Part shown: one piece after another, positions 1-8,597 of the stretch
Layout: each line of letters begins with the position of its first letter
Numbering within the stretch: the first letter of the stretch is position 1
Assembly (NCBI GenBank): GCA_024642505.1
Contig: JAHEAZ010000024.1
Location: 1 to 36,282, forward strand
Source of the DNA: Gammaproteobacteria bacterium
GTDB taxonomy: Bacteria; Pseudomonadota; Gammaproteobacteria; Steroidobacterales; Steroidobacteraceae
Direction of reading: 5' to 3'
DNA: 36,282 nt
The notes under the pieces: model-generated
What the model saw: only the letters and a program-made list of their open reading frames with translations
What the model was told of the DNA's origin: nothing
Database searches by the model: none
Position numbers and translations under genes: made by a program

Positions 1-673
1 CCGCGACCAGCAGCCTGGTGATGCCCCGCCCGGCCAGTGCGGCATGAAACCCGTCGGTGGTCGCCGCGCGCTTGATCGGATACCAGGCGGCGTAAATGCC
101 CTGTGGCCAGCGCCTCTGAGCAGAAGCCAGCGAGTCCGCGACGATCGCCAACTCCTGCTCCTGCATTTCATAGGGAGGGTCGAGCAGTGCAAGGCCGCGC
201 CTTTCCTTCGGTGGCAGCAGCGCCTTCAGTGACTCGTAGCCGTCCCGCAGGTGGACCGCGAACCTGCGGTCCCGGCCGAACTCCGAATGCAGAGCGGCCG
301 ATTCGCGGGGCGCGAGCTCGCACAGGGCGGCGCGGTCCTCGGGTCGCATCAACATGGCGGCGATCCGCGGCGAGCCGGGATAGAAGCGGATCCGTGCGGC
401 ATTGTCCGGGTCGAAACCCCGAACCAGTGCCAGATAGCGTTCGGCCAGCGGTGGCAGCCCGCGCGCTGTGGCAAGCCGGCGAATGCCGCCGTTCGCCTCG
501 CTACTCCGGCGCGCTGCCTCGCCATCGAGGTCGTAGCGCCCGCGGCCGGCATGGGTGTCGAGGAAAAAGAATGGCTTGTCCTTCTGCGCTAGCCGCTCAA
601 GCAGCGCCACCAGTACGATGTGCTTGAGCACGTCGCCGAAGTTGCCGGCATGGAAGGCATGGCGGTAGTTCAA
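1..673 (-). CDS. rlmJ: 23S rRNA (adenine2030-N6)-methyltransferase RlmJ, partial (C-terminus cut by window edge)
   Basis: Reading the minus strand from a TTG codon at 673 gives an open frame of 224 codons that runs off the left edge. The start NYRHAFHAGNFGDVLKH matches the RlmJ N-terminus (E. coli MLSYRHSFHAGNHADVLKH). It is followed by FFFLDTHAGRGRYDL (SAM-binding loop) and LLDPPYE, the DPPY catalytic motif of N6-adenine methyltransferases. RlmJ methylates A2030 of 23S rRNA. The family is about 280 residues, so some 55 residues lie outside the window. The start is TTG because no ATG lies near the conserved N-terminus and a GAGGA ribosome site sits 7 bases upstream; an in-frame GTG 9 codons earlier is the alternative. 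It lies 70 bases downstream of hemF on the same strand and may share its transcript. Confidence 0.93.
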   Translation of the reverse strand, partial: MNYRHAFHAGNFGDVLKHIVLVALLERLAQKDKPFFFLDTHAGRGRYDLDGEAARRSSEANGGIRRLATARGLPPLAERYLALVRGFDPDNAARIRFYPGSPRIAAMLMRPEDRAALCELAPRESAALHSEFGRDRRFAVHLRDGYESLKALLPPKERRGLALLDPPYEMQEQELAIVADSLASAQRRWPQGIYAAWYPIKRAATTDGFHAALAGRGITRLLVA

Positions 674-743
674 GCAGGGATCCTCGGTGGCCCGCACACA
701 CAATACGGCAACTGGGTAATGCCCGGCACCGTCGCGTCGCGCG

Positions 744-1670
744 TCAGGTGGAGGGAGACAGCTCCTGCAGCCAGTCGCGCGGCCGGAGGTAATCCCGATA
801 CAGCCGCTCCTCGGGTGAGCCCGGTTGCGGGTGCCAGTCATACTCCCAGCGGACCAGTGGTGGCAGCGACATCAGGATCGACTCGGTGCGGCCGCCCGAC
901 TGCAGCCCGAACAGCGTCCCGCGGTCGTACACGAGGTTGAATTCGACGTAACGGCCGCGGCGATACAGCTGGAAGTCACGTTCTCGCTCGCCGAAGGGTA
1001 AGGACCTTCGCAGCTCGACGATGGGCAGATAGCCATCCAGGAAGGCGTCGCCCACGCTTTGCTGGTAGGCGAAGCAGTACTCGAATTCCCGGTCGTTCAG
1101 GTCGTCGAAAAACAGCCCGCCAACACCGCGGGTCTCGCCACGGTGCTTCAGGTAGAAGTAGTCGTCGCACCACTTCTTGTGGGCCGCATACGTTGCCTGG
1201 TCCGGACAGGCCGCGCGCGCCACGCGATGCCAGTGGAGCACATCTTCATCGAACGGGTAATAGGGCGTCAGGTCAAAACCGCCGCCGAACCACCAAACCG
1301 GCTGGCCACCCGGCGGATCCGCGATGAAGAACCGCACGTTCATATGCGTGGTGGGAACGTACGGATTTCTCGGGTGCAGCACCAGCGACAGGCCCATTGC
1401 CTCGAACGAAGCGCCGCCAAGTTCCGGGCGGTGCTGGGTCGCTGAGGGCGGCATCCGCATGCCCATCACGTGCGAGAAATTGACGCCGCCCTGCTCCAGC
1501 AGGGCGCCATCTCGCAGCACGCGACTCTCGCCGCCACCACCCTCGGTTCGACGCCAGCCATCGCGCCGGAAGGCACCGCTGCCATCGACCCGCTCAAGCG
1601 TGTCGCAGATCCGTTCCTGCAGGCCGAGCAGGTAAGCCTTGACGGCTTCCCGGTCGACCCCCGCGCTCAT
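744..1670 (-). CDS. hemF: Oxygen-dependent coproporphyrinogen III oxidase HemF
   Basis: A 308-residue protein that decarboxylates coproporphyrinogen III to protoporphyrinogen IX using O2, the aerobic version of this haem-biosynthesis step, in the cytoplasm. Family blocks are clear: [70 protein letters not shown], and near the end [20 protein letters not shown] and [20 protein letters not shown]. Length is normal for the family. The start ATG at 1670 overlaps the topA stop (ATGA), so translation is probably coupled to topA; the open frame extends 66 codons upstream, but that part is only topA read in another frame. The oxygen-independent enzyme hemN is at 34528-35925, so this organism can make haem with or without oxygen. 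Confidence 0.97.
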   Translation of the reverse strand: MSAGVDREAVKAYLLGLQERICDTLERVDGSGAFRRDGWRRTEGGGGESRVLRDGALLEQGGVNFSHVMGMRMPPSATQHRPELGGASFEAMGLSLVLHPRNPYVPTTHMNVRFFIADPPGGQPVWWFGGGFDLTPYYPFDEDVLHWHRVARAACPDQATYAAHKKWCDDYFYLKHRGETRGVGGLFFDDLNDREFEYCFAYQQSVGDAFLDGYLPIVELRRSLPFGERERDFQLYRRGRYVEFNLVYDRGTLFGLQSGGRTESILMSLPPLVRWEYDWHPQPGSPEERLYRDYLRPRDWLQELSPST

Positions 1671-4153
1671 TCGGAGGCGGCCTTCTTGCGTGCTGGAGAT
1701 TTCTTCCTGGCGGTCTTCTTGGGCTCGGCCTTGGCCGCTACCGGCTTGGCTGCGGCAGCCTGCTTCTTGGTGCCGCCGCGGCGCGCGAAGCGACCCTTGG
1801 CCTCGGGCGCGGCGGCGATCAGTTCGCGGCACTCCTCGACGGTCAGCTTGGATGCGGCCGCGCGCCACAGCCGTGCCTTGGTGTCGGGATCCGTGTCCTT
1901 GCTGATCGTGGCGGGCCGCGGCACTTTCGCGTTCTTCTTGCCGTCGGTGACGTACGGGCCGAAGCGTCCGTCGAGCACCGAAATCCCGTCATCGGGAAAT
2001 GACAGGATGCTGCGCTCGGCGTCGGCCCGCTTCTTCGCCTCGACGATCTCGATCGCCCGCTCGAGCGTCACGGTGAATGGATCGTCTTCCTTGATCGAAG
2101 CGAATTTCGACCCGTATTTCACGTAGGGCCCGTACTGGCCGCGGCCGATCGAGATCGGCTCGCCGCTGGGCATCTGGCCGAGGTCGCGAGGCAAGGTCAG
2201 CAGCCTGAGCGCATCCTCAAGCGTCACGTCGTCCATGCGCTGACCGGGCAGCAGGCTCGCGAACCTGGGCTTTTCCTCGTCGTCGCGCGAGCCAAGCTGC
2301 ACGAAAGGGCCGTACTGTCCCATGCGCACGCTGATCGGCTTGCCGGTCGCTGGGTCGGTGCCGATCGGGCGCGACTCGGCGACTTCCTCGCGGCTCACGG
2401 TGGTGGCTATTTCCTCGACGCGCTGGCTGAATGGCTTCCAGAAACGGTCCAGCTCGGGCCGCCACTGCCGCTCCCCGGTGCTGATTTCGTCCAGCATGTC
2501 CTCCATCCTGGCCGTGAACCCGTAGTCAACGTAGTTCACGAAGTAGCGAACCAGGAAGCGGCTGACGATCTTGCCGATGTCGGTTGGCAGGAAGGCGCGG
2601 CCACTCATCTCGACGTACTTGCGATAGCGGAGCGTCTCGATGATGGAAGCGTAGGTCGACGGCCGGCCGATGCCGAAGTGCTCCAGCGCCTTGACCAGGC
2701 TCGCCTCGGTGTAGCGTGGGGGCGGCTGGGTGAAGTGCTGTTCCGGCGTCAGCTCCGCGAGGTCGACGATCTCGCCCTCGACCAGCGCAGGAAGGCGCTG
2801 CTCGTCCTCGCTCTCGTAGACCTCGTCCTCGTCGTGATCCTCGTGATAGACCGCGAGGAATCCCGCCTCGAGCAGCGTCTGGCCGTTCGCACGGAATACG
2901 TGGCGCGCCGCTCCCGTCAACTCGGCATCGGTGCCGGTGACGAGGTCGACCGCGACAGTGTCGAACACGGCAGGTGCCATCTGGCAGGCGACCGCTCGTT
3001 TCCAGATCAGGGAATACAGGCGGCGCTGGTCGGCATCCTCAATGTCGGCCTCCGAGCGCTGGGGCGTCAGCGCCGGGGCGGTCGGCCGGATGGCCTCGTG
3101 TGCCTCCTGCGCGTTCTTCGATTTGGTGCGATAAACGTTGATGCCGTCGGAAAGCGCCTTGTCGCCGTAGGCCTGGCGAATCGTTTCGCGGATCTCGCCG
3201 ACCGCGTCATTCGACAGGGAAACCGAGTCGGTTCGCATGTAGGTGATGAAGCCGGCCTCGTACAGCCTCTGTGCGGTCTGCATGGTGCGCCGGGCGGTGA
3301 AGCCGAGCTTGCGGGCGGCTTCCTGCTGCAGCGTGGAGGTCGTGAAGGGCGCCGCCGGGTTACGCCGCTTGCGCTTGCGGTCGACCGACGCGACCGCCAG
3401 CTTGCCGTCGGCCGCGGCCAGCAGGGTACGCTCGACCTCGCGGGCCTGAATCTCGCTGGTGATCGAGAAGCGCTCCTTCTGCGTATCCGCCTCGACTTTC
3501 TCGCCGCGGTACTCAACCAGCCGGGCGGGAAAGCGGGACTTTTCCTTGAGGCCGCGGGCCTCGACGGTCCAATACTCCTTGCGGACGAAGGCCGAGATCT
3601 CGTCCTCGCGCTCGCAAATGAGCCTGAGCGCCACGCTCTGTACCCGCCCGGCGGACAGGCCGGGCTTGATCTTGCGCCACAGCAAGGGCGAAAGATTGAA
3701 GCCGACCAGGTAATCGAGGGCACGCCGCGCCTGCTGCGCGTTGATCAGGTTTTCGTTAAGGTCCTCGGGCTGGTCCAGTGCCTCGCGGATGGCGTTCCTG
3801 GTGACCTCGTAGAAGCGTACCCGCTTCACTGCGTGGCCCTCGAGCACGCCGCGCTCCTTGAGGATCTCGGCGAGATGCCAGGAAATCGCTTCGCCCTCGC
3901 GATCCGGGTCGGTCGCGAGGAAGAGGGTATCCGCCTTGCGTGCGGCCTTCTCGATGGCATCGACCTTGGGCCGGTTCTTCTCGATCAGTCCGTATTTCAT
4001 GGCGAAGTTGGCCGCGGGATCGACCGCTCCTTCTTTCTCCACGAGATCGCGGACGTGGCCATAGGACGCTAGCACCTCGAAATCCTTGCCGAGGTACTTC
4101 TTGATGGTCTTCGCCTTGGCTGGCGATTCCACGATTATCAGACTGTGTCCCAT
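1667..4153 (-). CDS. topA: DNA topoisomerase I (type IA)
   Basis: An 828-residue type IA topoisomerase that relaxes negative supercoils through a 5'-phosphotyrosine intermediate. The TOPRIM domain starts at residue 4 ([17 protein letters not shown], Glu9) and carries the acidic triad in DPDREGE (Asp82, Asp84, Glu86). The active-site Tyr305 lies in [10 protein letters not shown] with Arg307 next to it. The C-terminus lacks the paired-cysteine zinc ribbons of E. coli TopA. It has instead several topoisomerase C-terminal repeats ([42 protein letters not shown]) and a Lys/Ala-rich basic tail. ATG 4153 is chosen because [15 protein letters not shown] matches family starts and AAAGGAAG lies just upstream; an ATG 5 codons earlier is possible. 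It lies 137 bases after smg, and its stop overlaps the hemF start. Confidence 0.97.
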   Translation of the reverse strand: MGHSLIIVESPAKAKTIKKYLGKDFEVLASYGHVRDLVEKEGAVDPAANFAMKYGLIEKNRPKVDAIEKAARKADTLFLATDPDREGEAISWHLAEILKERGVLEGHAVKRVRFYEVTRNAIREALDQPEDLNENLINAQQARRALDYLVGFNLSPLLWRKIKPGLSAGRVQSVALRLICEREDEISAFVRKEYWTVEARGLKEKSRFPARLVEYRGEKVEADTQKERFSITSEIQAREVERTLLAAADGKLAVASVDRKRKRRNPAAPFTTSTLQQEAARKLGFTARRTMQTAQRLYEAGFITYMRTDSVSLSNDAVGEIRETIRQAYGDKALSDGINVYRTKSKNAQEAHEAIRPTAPALTPQRSEADIEDADQRRLYSLIWKRAVACQMAPAVFDTVAVDLVTGTDAELTGAARHVFRANGQTLLEAGFLAVYHEDHDEDEVYESEDEQRLPALVEGEIVDLAELTPEQHFTQPPPRYTEASLVKALEHFGIGRPSTYASIIETLRYRKYVEMSGRAFLPTDIGKIVSRFLVRYFVNYVDYGFTARMEDMLDEISTGERQWRPELDRFWKPFSQRVEEIATTVSREEVAESRPIGTDPATGKPISVRMGQYGPFVQLGSRDDEEKPRFASLLPGQRMDDVTLEDALRLLTLPRDLGQMPSGEPISIGRGQYGPYVKYGSKFASIKEDDPFTVTLERAIEIVEAKKRADAERSILSFPDDGISVLDGRFGPYVTDGKKNAKVPRPATISKDTDPDTKARLWRAAASKLTVEECRELIAAAPEAKGRFARRGGTKKQAAAAKPVAAKAEPKKTARKKSPARKKAASE

Positions 4154-4242
4154 CGCTTCCTTTCGCATTCTCCGCCCCTTGCGGGACCATTGGCATGACC
4201 CGCCGCAACGGGTTGTCCGGCGGGTTCCCTTAAGACGCCAAA

Positions 4243-4261
4243 GCCGCGGGTGCGCCGCGGC
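4243..4261 (-). terminator. Possible weak hairpin terminator between smg and topA
   Basis: A perfect 7-base stem (GCCGCGG / CCGCGGC) with a 5-base loop lies 30 bases after the smg stop on the minus strand. Only a short TTT follows it, so it would be a weak intrinsic terminator at best. It could equally be an RNA fold in the topA leader. Confidence 0.3.
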
Positions 4262-4290
4262 TGAGCCGGAATCCGCCCGCCGGGTCGCCC

Positions 4291-4764
4291 TCAATGCATG
4301 GCTTCGCGGCGCTCCTCGAACACCAGGTCCTCCATCCGTTCGTAGGCATTCTCCTGACCCGGCTGACTGAACAGGACCATGAGCACGACCCATTTCACCT
4401 GCTCGATATCGATGTCGTCGGCGTCGAGCGCCAGCAGTCGGTCGATGACGACCTCACGCTGTGGGGCCGTCAGGATGCCGATGTTCTCCAGATGCACCAG
4501 GTAACCCCGAACCGAGGTGTCAAAACGGACGTTTTCGTGCCTGCTGAACACCCTCACGGCGCGTGCCGTCGACTCGCCCACGGACCGGCCCTGATCGTCT
4601 GCGAGCCCTTCGAGCCACTCGAGTGCCCGCTCGACCTCACGTTCCGGGTAGCCGGCTCGCTCCAGTTCCAGCTTGAGCGCGTCGCGGCTCGGTTCCGGCT
4701 CGTCCTCGGCGTCCAGGAAGTTCTCGAACAGATGAATCAGGATGTCGAGAACGCTTTCCTTCAT
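4291..4764 (-). CDS. smg: Smg family protein (DUF494)
   Basis: A 157-residue protein, the same length as E. coli Smg. The N-terminus MKESVLDILIHLFENF and the internal SVRGYLVHLENIGILT and ALDADDIDIEQVKWVVLMVL blocks are typical of the DUF494/Smg family. The protein is acidic and probably cytoplasmic, with no signal peptide or membrane segment. Its biochemical role is not established; the gene commonly sits between dprA and topA in gammaproteobacteria, as here. Its start ATG overlaps the dprA stop by four bases (ATGA), so the two are very likely co-translated. It ends 137 bases before the topA start, with a possible weak hairpin between them. Confidence 0.93.
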   Translation of the reverse strand: MKESVLDILIHLFENFLDAEDEPEPSRDALKLELERAGYPEREVERALEWLEGLADDQGRSVGESTARAVRVFSRHENVRFDTSVRGYLVHLENIGILTAPQREVVIDRLLALDADDIDIEQVKWVVLMVLFSQPGQENAYERMEDLVFEERREAMH

Positions 4765-5705
4765 CCGGCCGGCCTCGCAGGTAGCCGACAGTACATCCCG
4801 CCGGCAAACGACTCGACCTCACCGCGGAGCTCGAGCAGGAGCAGCATCGAGGTAACGGCGGCAGCCGAAAATCCGGTTCTTTCAACCAGTACGTCGACGT
4901 CTACCGGCCCGAAGCCGCAGGCATTCAACAGGATTTTGCTGTCGCTGTCCAACGGCCCTGCAGAAAAGCCTGCAGGCGCCGGGGGTTGCGTCGGCCCCGG
5001 GACGAGGGCCTTAAACAGGTCGCCCTGCAGGCCGTCGAGCACCTCGGCCGGGCTTTCGACCAGCCGTGCACCGTCGCGGATCAGCCGATGGCAGCCACAT
5101 GCGAGCGGATTATGTATCGACCCGGGTATGGCGAATACCTCCCGCCCCTGCTCGGCCGCCAGCCGGGCGGTGATCAGCGATCCGGAGCGGTGCCTGGCCT
5201 CGACCACAAGGACCCCGAGCGACAGTCCGCTGATCAGACGGTTGCGCCTGGGAAAATGGTGTGGCAGCGCGGGGGTACCCGGTGGAAACTCGGAGACCAG
5301 CGCACCGGCAACTGCGATCTCCCCGGCAAGCGCCGCGTGCCGCGCGGGGTAGATCCGGTCGAGGCCGGTACCGCAGACGGCGACCGTGCGGCCGCCCCTG
5401 GCCAGTGCACCGCGATGTGCTGCCGCGTCGATGCCCGTGGCAAGGCCGCTGGTGATGACAAGCCCGGCGTCGGCCAGCCGGCACGCAAACGCGAACGCCG
5501 TTTCACGGCCCGCCGGCGTAGGGCTGCGACTGCCGACGATAGCGACTTGTGGCAGCGCCAACAGGGCCGGGTCGCCCTGGACGAACAGGACTGGAGGGGG
5601 GTCGGGAATGGCGCGTAATTGCACGGGGTAGCCGGGTTCGCCCGCAGCGATGCGGTGGCAGCCAGGCCGGGCGAGCCACGCGCACAGGTCGACAGCGATT
5701 TCCAT
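4761..5705 (-). CDS. dprA: DNA-processing protein DprA, lacking the usual N-terminal domain
   Basis: A 314-residue DprA/Smf protein, which loads RecA on incoming single-stranded DNA during transformation. The Rossmann-like core is complete: VAIVGSRSPTPAGRE (residues 54-68), ITSGLATGIDAAAHRGAL, AVCGTGLDRIYPARH, SEFPPGTPALPHHFPRRNR, and EARHRSGSLITARLAAEQGR. A C-terminal winged helix follows (ILLNACGFGPVDVDVLVERT). The core begins only about 54 residues from the start, whereas E. coli-type proteins of about 370 residues carry a SAM/HhH-like domain first. That domain is absent. The first ATG is at 5705; an in-frame TTG three codons upstream is the only alternative before the hairpin at 5719-5744, and the longer open frame beyond has no usual start codon. 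No good ribosome site is visible. The stop overlaps the smg start. Confidence 0.93.
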   Translation of the reverse strand: MEIAVDLCAWLARPGCHRIAAGEPGYPVQLRAIPDPPPVLFVQGDPALLALPQVAIVGSRSPTPAGRETAFAFACRLADAGLVITSGLATGIDAAAHRGALARGGRTVAVCGTGLDRIYPARHAALAGEIAVAGALVSEFPPGTPALPHHFPRRNRLISGLSLGVLVVEARHRSGSLITARLAAEQGREVFAIPGSIHNPLACGCHRLIRDGARLVESPAEVLDGLQGDLFKALVPGPTQPPAPAGFSAGPLDSDSKILLNACGFGPVDVDVLVERTGFSAAAVTSMLLLLELRGEVESFAGGMYCRLPARPAG

Positions 5706-5706
5706 G

Positions 5707-5744
5707 CAACACAAATAAGCACGCCGGCCACGAGGCCGGCGTGC
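5707..5744 (-). terminator. Intrinsic terminator after the LysM gene
   Basis: A perfect 11-base stem (GCACGCCGGCC / GGCCGGCGTGC) with a 4-base loop, at 5719-5744, is followed on the minus strand by TTATTTGTGTTG. It lies 25 bases after the LysM-gene stop, where a terminator is expected. It also ends only 14 bases before the dprA ATG, so most dprA transcription must come from read-through or from a start site inside or just after the hairpin. Confidence 0.75.
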
Positions 5745-5769
5745 GAGAAAGGAACGTGTTGGCGCTATT

Positions 5770-6873
5770 TCAGGGCTTGCGGACCATGTCCCCGATGGCC
5801 AGTTCGCGGTCTGTGTTCAGCACCAGGCCGTAGCTCATGCGCTCCCAGGACTTGAAGACCATGAAGCGGCCGACCAAATTCTCCGGCAGGTCCACCTTGC
5901 TGCTTTCACGGTACTTGGTCTCATCCTTGACGGTCATACCCGGCTTCCAGATCGACAACACGTGCCCTGGCTCCAGCCCGTCCCGGCTGCCGCGGTTGAT
6001 GACTACCACGTGGTACTGGGCAAATTTCAGGTGCCGATCCACCACTGCCATGATCACGCCGTCGATGTCGCCGTTCGGCGCATGGGGGATGAAGTCCATG
6101 TTCAGCGAGATCTCATCCGGCAGCAGGATGTCGCCGTGCCGGGTCTCACGCGTCGCCTCGGTCAATAAGAGCGTCGCCGGATCGCCGGTCTGGGTCACCT
6201 TGCCGGTGGCCGTATAGATTCCCTGATACCCGAGCAGGTCGCCGCTCTCGGGATCCTCGAGTTTCGGGCCGACGTTGTAGAACAGCCAGGACTGATCCTT
6301 TGCGGCATCGCCGAGCCGCCGCACGTAGACCTGGTCGCCGGAGCTGTTGATCAGGCGCTCATCGCGCGCCGTGACCACGTATGGGGCTGACTCGATCTGC
6401 TCCTTGGCGAGCACCGTCGGCTTGGACATGAAAGCCTCGACGACGTCCCATGGAATCGCCCGGATGGCGTCTGACAAGGGCTGCTCGCGGACACGCGGCG
6501 AGAGCCGGGTGGCGCCGCCACGTTCGAGCGTGAGGCGCGGACGTCCGTCGACCCAGGTCAGGACCAGCACGTCACCGGGATAAATCAGGTGCGGGTTGGC
6601 GACCTGCGGGTTCACGTACCAGATCTCCGGCCAGTACCAGGGGTCACGGAGGAATTTGGCTGAAATGTCCCAGAGCGTGTCGCCCTTGACGACCACGTAA
6701 CGCTCCGGGGCGTCCGGAGCGATCGGGATCACGCTCTTGTCTATGCCACCGGACTGACCGGCTGCCGGCCCCGCCGGAACAGCCAGCCCGAGCGTGAAAA
6801 CGAGCGCAGCGGCCGCCGCGGTCACGGACCAGCGGGCAGCATTGCGGGACTTGAAAACGGAGGATGGCGCCAT
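5770..6873 (-). CDS. Exported LysM-domain protein
   Basis: A 367-residue protein. Residues 1-40 contain a basic start and a hydrophobic stretch (VTAAAAALVFTLGLAV) ending near AGPAAGQ, a likely signal peptide, so it should be periplasmic or envelope-bound. A single LysM domain spans about residues 59-106 (YVVVKGDTLWDISAKFL ... HLIYPGDVLVL) and should bind peptidoglycan. The remaining 260 residues are typical of the proteins found next to dprA/def in gammaproteobacteria (the PA0020 type in Pseudomonas); their role is unknown. ATG 6873 is chosen because AGGGAG lies 6 bases upstream; a GTG 5 codons earlier overlaps that site. It is divergent from def across 182 bases and followed by a strong terminator. 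Confidence 0.88.
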   Translation of the reverse strand: MAPSSVFKSRNAARWSVTAAAAALVFTLGLAVPAGPAAGQSGGIDKSVIPIAPDAPERYVVVKGDTLWDISAKFLRDPWYWPEIWYVNPQVANPHLIYPGDVLVLTWVDGRPRLTLERGGATRLSPRVREQPLSDAIRAIPWDVVEAFMSKPTVLAKEQIESAPYVVTARDERLINSSGDQVYVRRLGDAAKDQSWLFYNVGPKLEDPESGDLLGYQGIYTATGKVTQTGDPATLLLTEATRETRHGDILLPDEISLNMDFIPHAPNGDIDGVIMAVVDRHLKFAQYHVVVINRGSRDGLEPGHVLSIWKPGMTVKDETKYRESSKVDLPENLVGRFMVFKSWERMSYGLVLNTDRELAIGDMVRKP

Positions 6874-7055
6874 CAACAGCTCCCTCACTGCCGGGACTGC
6901 CGCATCACCCGTATAATTCCGGGCTCACGGCGGTGGTGACCGGCAAATTCCCCGGATGCGTCTTGCTCCGGACAACCCGCCGACATTAAGTTCATTGCCG
7001 GCAGAACTTTAGCAGTATTTCTGAGTCATTTACACGAATCGCAGGCCCTATTCGC

Positions 7056-7598
7056 ATGACGCGTCTCACAATACTCGAGTATCCCGACCCGCGACTGCGA
7101 ACCATTGCACAACCCGTCGACGTCGTGGATGACGGCCTGCGCTCCCTGATCGATGACATGCTCGAGACCATGTATGCCTCGAATGGCATCGGTCTTGCTG
7201 CGACGCAGGTCAATATTCACCGACGTTTGCTGGTAGTGGACGTTTCCGACGACCACGACCAGCCGCTGGCGCTGATAAACCCGGAGGTGGTCGAGCGAGA
7301 GGAGGTGGACGTCACCCAGGAGGGCTGCCTGTCGGTTCCCGGGATATTCGACGATGTGGAACGCGCCCGGCGAATCCGCGTGAAAGCGCTCGGACGCGAT
7401 GGCCAGCCCTTTGAAATGAGGGCAGAGGGCCTGCTCGCCGTGTGCATACAGCACGAAATCGATCATCTGGAGGGCAAGCTATTCGTGGACTACCTGTCGG
7501 AGCTCAAGCGGCAGCGTATTCGCAAGAAGCTCGAAAAGGAGCGCAAGCTCCGTGCCGAGGGCCACCCTGCCGCCCGCCCGAAAGCGCCGGCGATCTGA
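7056..7598 (+). CDS. def: Peptide deformylase
   Basis: A 180-residue metalloenzyme that removes the N-formyl group from nascent proteins. The three signature motifs are present in order: [17 protein letters not shown] (metal-binding Cys) and QHEIDHLEG (HEXXH, two metal-binding His and catalytic Glu). Length is normal, with a basic C-terminal tail rich in Lys, Arg and Ala. It heads a plus-strand run with fmt 13 bases downstream, so the enzyme that adds the formyl group and the one that removes it are made together, the usual arrangement. The 182-base gap upstream, shared with the divergent LysM gene, must hold its promoter, but I see no strong -35/-10 pair. Confidence 0.97.
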   Translation: MTRLTILEYPDPRLRTIAQPVDVVDDGLRSLIDDMLETMYASNGIGLAATQVNIHRRLLVVDVSDDHDQPLALINPEVVEREEVDVTQEGCLSVPGIFDDVERARRIRVKALGRDGQPFEMRAEGLLAVCIQHEIDHLEGKLFVDYLSELKRQRIRKKLEKERKLRAEGHPAARPKAPAI

Positions 7599-7611
7599 AA
7601 TCGGCCTTGAC

Positions 7612-8550
7612 GTGCTGCCAGGACTGACCGTTGTTTTGGCCGGTACGCCGGATTTCGCGGTTCCCGCACTGGAAGCGATCGCCGCTTCCCGCCACCGGCT
7701 GCTCGCTGCCTACACACAACCCGATCGCCGCGCCGGCCGGGGCCTCAAGGTCGAGGACAGTCCGGTCAAGAAGGCCGCGACCGCCCTTGGCCTGCCCGTC
7801 GAGCAGCCGGCAACGTTGAAAGACCCGTCGGCGGTCGAACGGCTGGCGTCCTACCTGCCCGATGTGTTGGTGGTCGTCGCTTACGGGCTGCTCTTGCCTC
7901 AGGCGGTGCTCGACATACCGAGGTTCGGCTGCCTCAATATCCATGCCTCGCTGCTGCCGCGCTGGCGCGGCGCCGCGCCGATCCAGCGTGCACTCCTGGC
8001 CGGCGATGCCAGCACTGGCGTGACCATCATGCAGATGGAGGCGGGCCTCGACACGGGGCCGATGCTGGTAAGGCGTGGGATCCAAATCGGTCCCAGCGAA
8101 ACCGGGGGATCGCTGCACGACCGACTGGCAGTCCTCGGCGCTGAAATGATCGTGGAGGCGCTGGGCTCGCTCGAGTCCGGATCCGCGAAATTCGAGACCC
8201 AGGACGACACCTTGGCCACCTACGCCCGGAAGCTGTCCAAGTCCGAGGCGGCGATCGATTGGACACTCCCGGCTGAGTTCCTGGAGCGGCAGGTGCGCGC
8301 CTTCGAACCGTGGCCGGTGGCCGAAACGCGACTCGACGGTCAGCAATTACGCATCTGGAGCGCGAAAGTGGCCCCCGCCGATGGCGAGGCGGCTCCCGGG
8401 ACGGTGCTGTCGACCGATGGGGACGGTATCACCGTCATGACGGGCCGGGATGCGCTGGTGATCGAAAGGCTGCAACTGCCAGGCCGGCGGGCCGTCAGCG
8501 CCCGCGAATTCGCGCGGGCCCACGACCTGTCCGGACGTGTACTCGGCTAG
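7612..8550 (+). CDS. fmt: Methionyl-tRNA formyltransferase
   Basis: A 312-residue enzyme that formylates initiator Met-tRNA using 10-formyl-tetrahydrofolate. Motifs: VVLAGTPDFAVPALEAI at the N-terminus, LNIHASLLPRWRGAAPIQRA (catalytic His and the SLLP-RG folate-site signature) and GVTIMQMEAGLDTGPML. The C-terminal tRNA-binding barrel ends PGRRAVSAREFARAHDLSG. I chose the GTG at 7612, 13 bases after the def stop, because it places the conserved AGTPDF about 10 residues in, as in the family. The upstream ATG at 7552 would overlap def by 47 bases and add 20 unrelated residues. No clear ribosome site is seen, so coupling to def translation is likely. Confidence 0.96.
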   Translation: MLPGLTVVLAGTPDFAVPALEAIAASRHRLLAAYTQPDRRAGRGLKVEDSPVKKAATALGLPVEQPATLKDPSAVERLASYLPDVLVVVAYGLLLPQAVLDIPRFGCLNIHASLLPRWRGAAPIQRALLAGDASTGVTIMQMEAGLDTGPMLVRRGIQIGPSETGGSLHDRLAVLGAEMIVEALGSLESGSAKFETQDDTLATYARKLSKSEAAIDWTLPAEFLERQVRAFEPWPVAETRLDGQQLRIWSAKVAPADGEAAPGTVLSTDGDGITVMTGRDALVIERLQLPGRRAVSAREFARAHDLSGRVLG

Positions 8551-8597
8551 CGGGCCGGGTCACGGCCGGTCGTTACATGTGTGCCATGCTGGGAATT

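Noticed and set aside
2678-4072. 464-codon open frame on the plus strand opposite topA
   Set aside because: Antisense shadow of topA, with no recognisable domain and a repetitive Leu/Gly/Arg composition.
6912-6917. Perfect TATAAT on the plus strand between the LysM gene and def
   Set aside because: No -35-like sequence at 16-18 bases upstream and 140 bases from def; a lone hexamer is not enough to call a promoter.
7552-7611. ATG start of fmt at 7552
   Set aside because: It overlaps def by 47 bases and adds 20 basic residues not expected before AGTPDF; the GTG at 7612 fits the family.
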